From positions 1 through 64,000 of the forward strand of contig VLTN01000028.1 in assembly GCA_008330645.1 (NCBI GenBank): 64,000 nt of DNA, written 5' to 3'. Both the position numbers and the translations under genes were made by a program. Positions 62,174 to 64,000 of the stretch are shown piece by piece; positions within the stretch are counted from its first letter, which is position 1; each line of letters opens with the position of its first letter. The notes below the pieces were generated by a model, which worked only from the letters and a program-made list of their open reading frames with translations, was not told where the DNA came from and made no database searches. This DNA comes from Cafeteria roenbergensis. Taxonomy: Eukaryota > Sar > Bigyra > Bicosoecida > Cafeteriaceae.

Positions 62174-63259
62174 AGGCGTGGAGATCATGACCTCGGCGTG
62201 CGCTCCTCTGCTCGTAGGCTGCTATGTGCGTCTCGCTGAACAGACGCATGCTGTAAGTCCGTGCAGGGGAGGCTCAGCCTCGGCTTTCGCATCTCTGGCA
62301 CTCTGTAAGGCGCGACCGCCTTGCGCGATCGCGCGCCGCACGTGGTTTTCTGAGTGCACACCATGCCCAGACACGGCAGCACTGCGGGCCACTGCCCACC
62401 AGTCGTCGAGGACAACCTCGCTGAAAGTATTGACTCATCCACACACAGGCGCACGAGCGCCAAAGCGCAAATCAGGCCATGGCGGCAGAGGAGGACAACA
62501 TCGGGAAAGGAACCCATGCCATCTTGACGATCCGAAGCGGGTGCGTGATCAAGCCCGCCAAGTCAACGCCATAGGGACTGATGGATGTCGCACGAGAAGC
62601 CCAGGCAGTCATGCGGACCGCGGCCAAGTTGCCGTCGCATTCCCCCGCACTCTTTGCGTGGAGGCAGCAACCGACCCGCGCCGCCGAAGCATTCCAGTGA
62701 AGCACGTCGAGGACGTCAGGGCGCGCAGCCGCGAGCATCTGAGCAACGCCGAGGGTCTGGTCTCGGCTGTGCATCGGGCATGGGGAAGAATCAACGGCAC
62801 CAGCCGCCACAAACGTGGGCACCTTGTGCTGGACGTTCGCAGGCCGCGACTGGACGTCCGCCACCTGCGAGTGGCAGGACAACATCTCCGCGCCGCATAG
62901 GTTGCACACCGACCACGCTGACCCGTGGGACAACGTATTCGTGCCCCACCGCCAGCGATCGATGTGTGTGCTTGCCAACAGTGGCGGAAGGGGGTCGTGG
63001 AGGCAGCCTCCACCGGGGGGACACGCAACGAGGTGTTCAGGCCGGTGAGGGGGCGGCTCAAGGCGAAGCGGACGCGTGTTAGCGCGGGCTGAGCAGCGTG
63101 ATTAAGCGCGAATATTGAGCATTGCGGATTGGACGTAACCAAGAGTGTTGTTTTGCCGTTGCCGTGGCGGCAGAGGCTAAGTTCGCCGAACGCACACTCA
63201 GGCATCACTGCCGAATTCGGCCTGCGCCAGGCGTGCAGAGTACGCTGGCGCGCTCGTGA
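62174..63259. other. Region between the two ankyrin cassettes, no confident gene
   Basis: Composition is less GC-rich than upstream. A 168-codon minus-strand frame (62472-62978) contains VCNLCGAEMLSCHSQ, a CxxC plus CH pair, and SPYGVDLAGLITHPLRIV. It has no recognised family and no ATG at its start. The second ankyrin cassette begins abruptly at 63260-63264. Confidence 0.5.
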
Positions 63260-64000
63260 ATGAGGATGAGGGCCAAGCTCCGCAAGTGGTATGTATGGTT
63301 TGTCGAGGAAGCATCTACGTCTGCGGGCAAATATGAACCCAGCCGAATCGGGAACTTTCCTCTGCTTCACAGCTCGGAAAACTCCATTCCAGCACGAGCG
63401 CGTCCCTGCCGCACCTCGGCCCTTGGACGCCAGAGCGCATGGCAGATCCGGCAGGTGAGATGAGCAGCTGTGCCTGGGGAGTGGCACGGCAGTAGGGGAG
63501 GCGGCAAACTGCCATGCCGCTTGGGCCTCTGGTGCCGTTGCCGTCCGCCTTCGTGGGCGGGGCTCGCACATGCCCGCCCTGTGTCCAGGGCCTGCCGCGA
63601 TTCGACGAGGTGGTATTGTTCGTGGCAGGGATAGGGGCGGCAAGCAAGCTCGGGGGCCAGGCGTTGGTGTGCTGGCGCACAACTCGGGCGCGAAACCTTC
63701 GAGGCCACGCGGCGCGGCGATGCTGTGCCATTCGCAGCGCCCATCGCTGAGGGGCGAGGCTTTCAGGACCTTGCCGACAAGACTGACCGACGCATTAAGG
63801 ACCTTAGAGCCGCGATTGAGCGGGCACGTCTCTTCTGTGCAGCCTGGACCGGCCGCGATGCGGTGGTGCGGCAGCTTGTGGAGGCTGGGGTGGGTATGAA
63901 CGAGGCCACGGCAGACGACGGCGCGACGCCTCTCTACGTCGCATGCGAGAACGGCCACGATGCGGTGGCCCGGCTGCTTGTGGAGGCTGGGGCGGATGTG
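63260..64000 (+). CDS. Second ankyrin-repeat gene, partial (runs off the window)
   Basis: This is a paralogue of the gene at 59592. Exon 1 is 63260-63454, starting MRMRAKLRKWYVWF; intron 63455-63766 (312 nt, same GTGAGA donor and TTTCAG acceptor); exon 2 starts 63767 as DLADKTDRRIKDLRAA and is open to the window end. It enters the same repeats (RDAVVRQLVEAGVGMNEA, GATPLYVACENGHDAV). Unlike copy A, it has an ATG immediately before the shared sequence and carries only about 20 bases of the retroelement. Conservation of both splice sites between the copies supports the intron. The end lies outside. Confidence 0.7.

Noticed and set aside
1-64000. tRNA, rRNA or snRNA genes
   Set aside because: No cloverleaf with A and B box, and no rRNA-like conserved core, was seen by eye. 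A covariance-model scan was not possible.

Overview
The window is nuclear DNA of a unicellular eukaryote with a compact, very GC-rich genome. The evidence is GT-AG introns of 150-504 nt with a GTGAG donor, and eukaryote-only gene families: an SPC24-like kinetochore subunit, a p24/GOLD cargo receptor, a TBC RabGAP, an aprataxin, a peroxisomal multifunctional enzyme ending in ARL, a DCAF15-like ubiquitin-ligase receptor and a giant sacsin-like protein. Composition and gene style suit a free-living protist; a bicosoecid stramenopile such as Cafeteria is a guess only. No RNA genes, CRISPR arrays or bacterial operons were seen.

Layout. 1-1546 is the 3' part of a non-LTR retrotransposon, followed by a gene-poor stretch with a 59-bp tandem duplication. 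3157-26247 (minus) is one sacsin-like gene of 7,528 codons, in a 128-nt first exon and a 22.5-kb second exon. From 26.4 to 58.9 kb, genes mostly alternate in strand, forming divergent pairs and convergent tails: GT61-like glycosyltransferase / MFP2; unknown 204-aa protein / CBM9-like secreted protein; TBC RabGAP / p24; EF-hand-like repeat protein / aprataxin; basic low-complexity protein; seven-helix THH1/TOM1-like protein / beta-lactamase-fold serine hydrolase; ERV46/ERGIC3 gene fragment / DCAF15-like; SPC24 / Ser-Thr kinase. From 59.3 kb to the end lies a young accessory region: a second retroelement fragment running in frame into an ankyrin-repeat gene with a near-identical 102-bp repeat array, then a second partial copy of the same cassette that runs off the window.

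Gene models. Seven genes needed introns inferred from phase and homology: sacsin, MFP2, the 204-aa protein, p24, DCAF15-like, SPC24 (two introns) and both ankyrin genes. Every donor is GTGAG followed by C, T or A. Joined exons keep frame in each case and restore family motifs, for example KELLQNADDA in sacsin, FLLSY in DCAF15-like, and the C-terminal helix of SPC24.

How the genes relate. They are mostly unrelated housekeeping functions: ER-Golgi traffic (p24, ERV46 fragment, RabGAP), peroxisomal beta-oxidation (MFP2), DNA single-strand break repair (aprataxin), chromosome segregation (SPC24), protein quality control or ubiquitin (sacsin-like, DCAF15-like) and secreted or lumenal carbohydrate biology (GT61-like, CBM9-like). 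Neighbours are linked by shared promoter space rather than by pathway. Genes are rich in Ala/Pro/Ser and in tandem repeats whose unit is a multiple of three bases.
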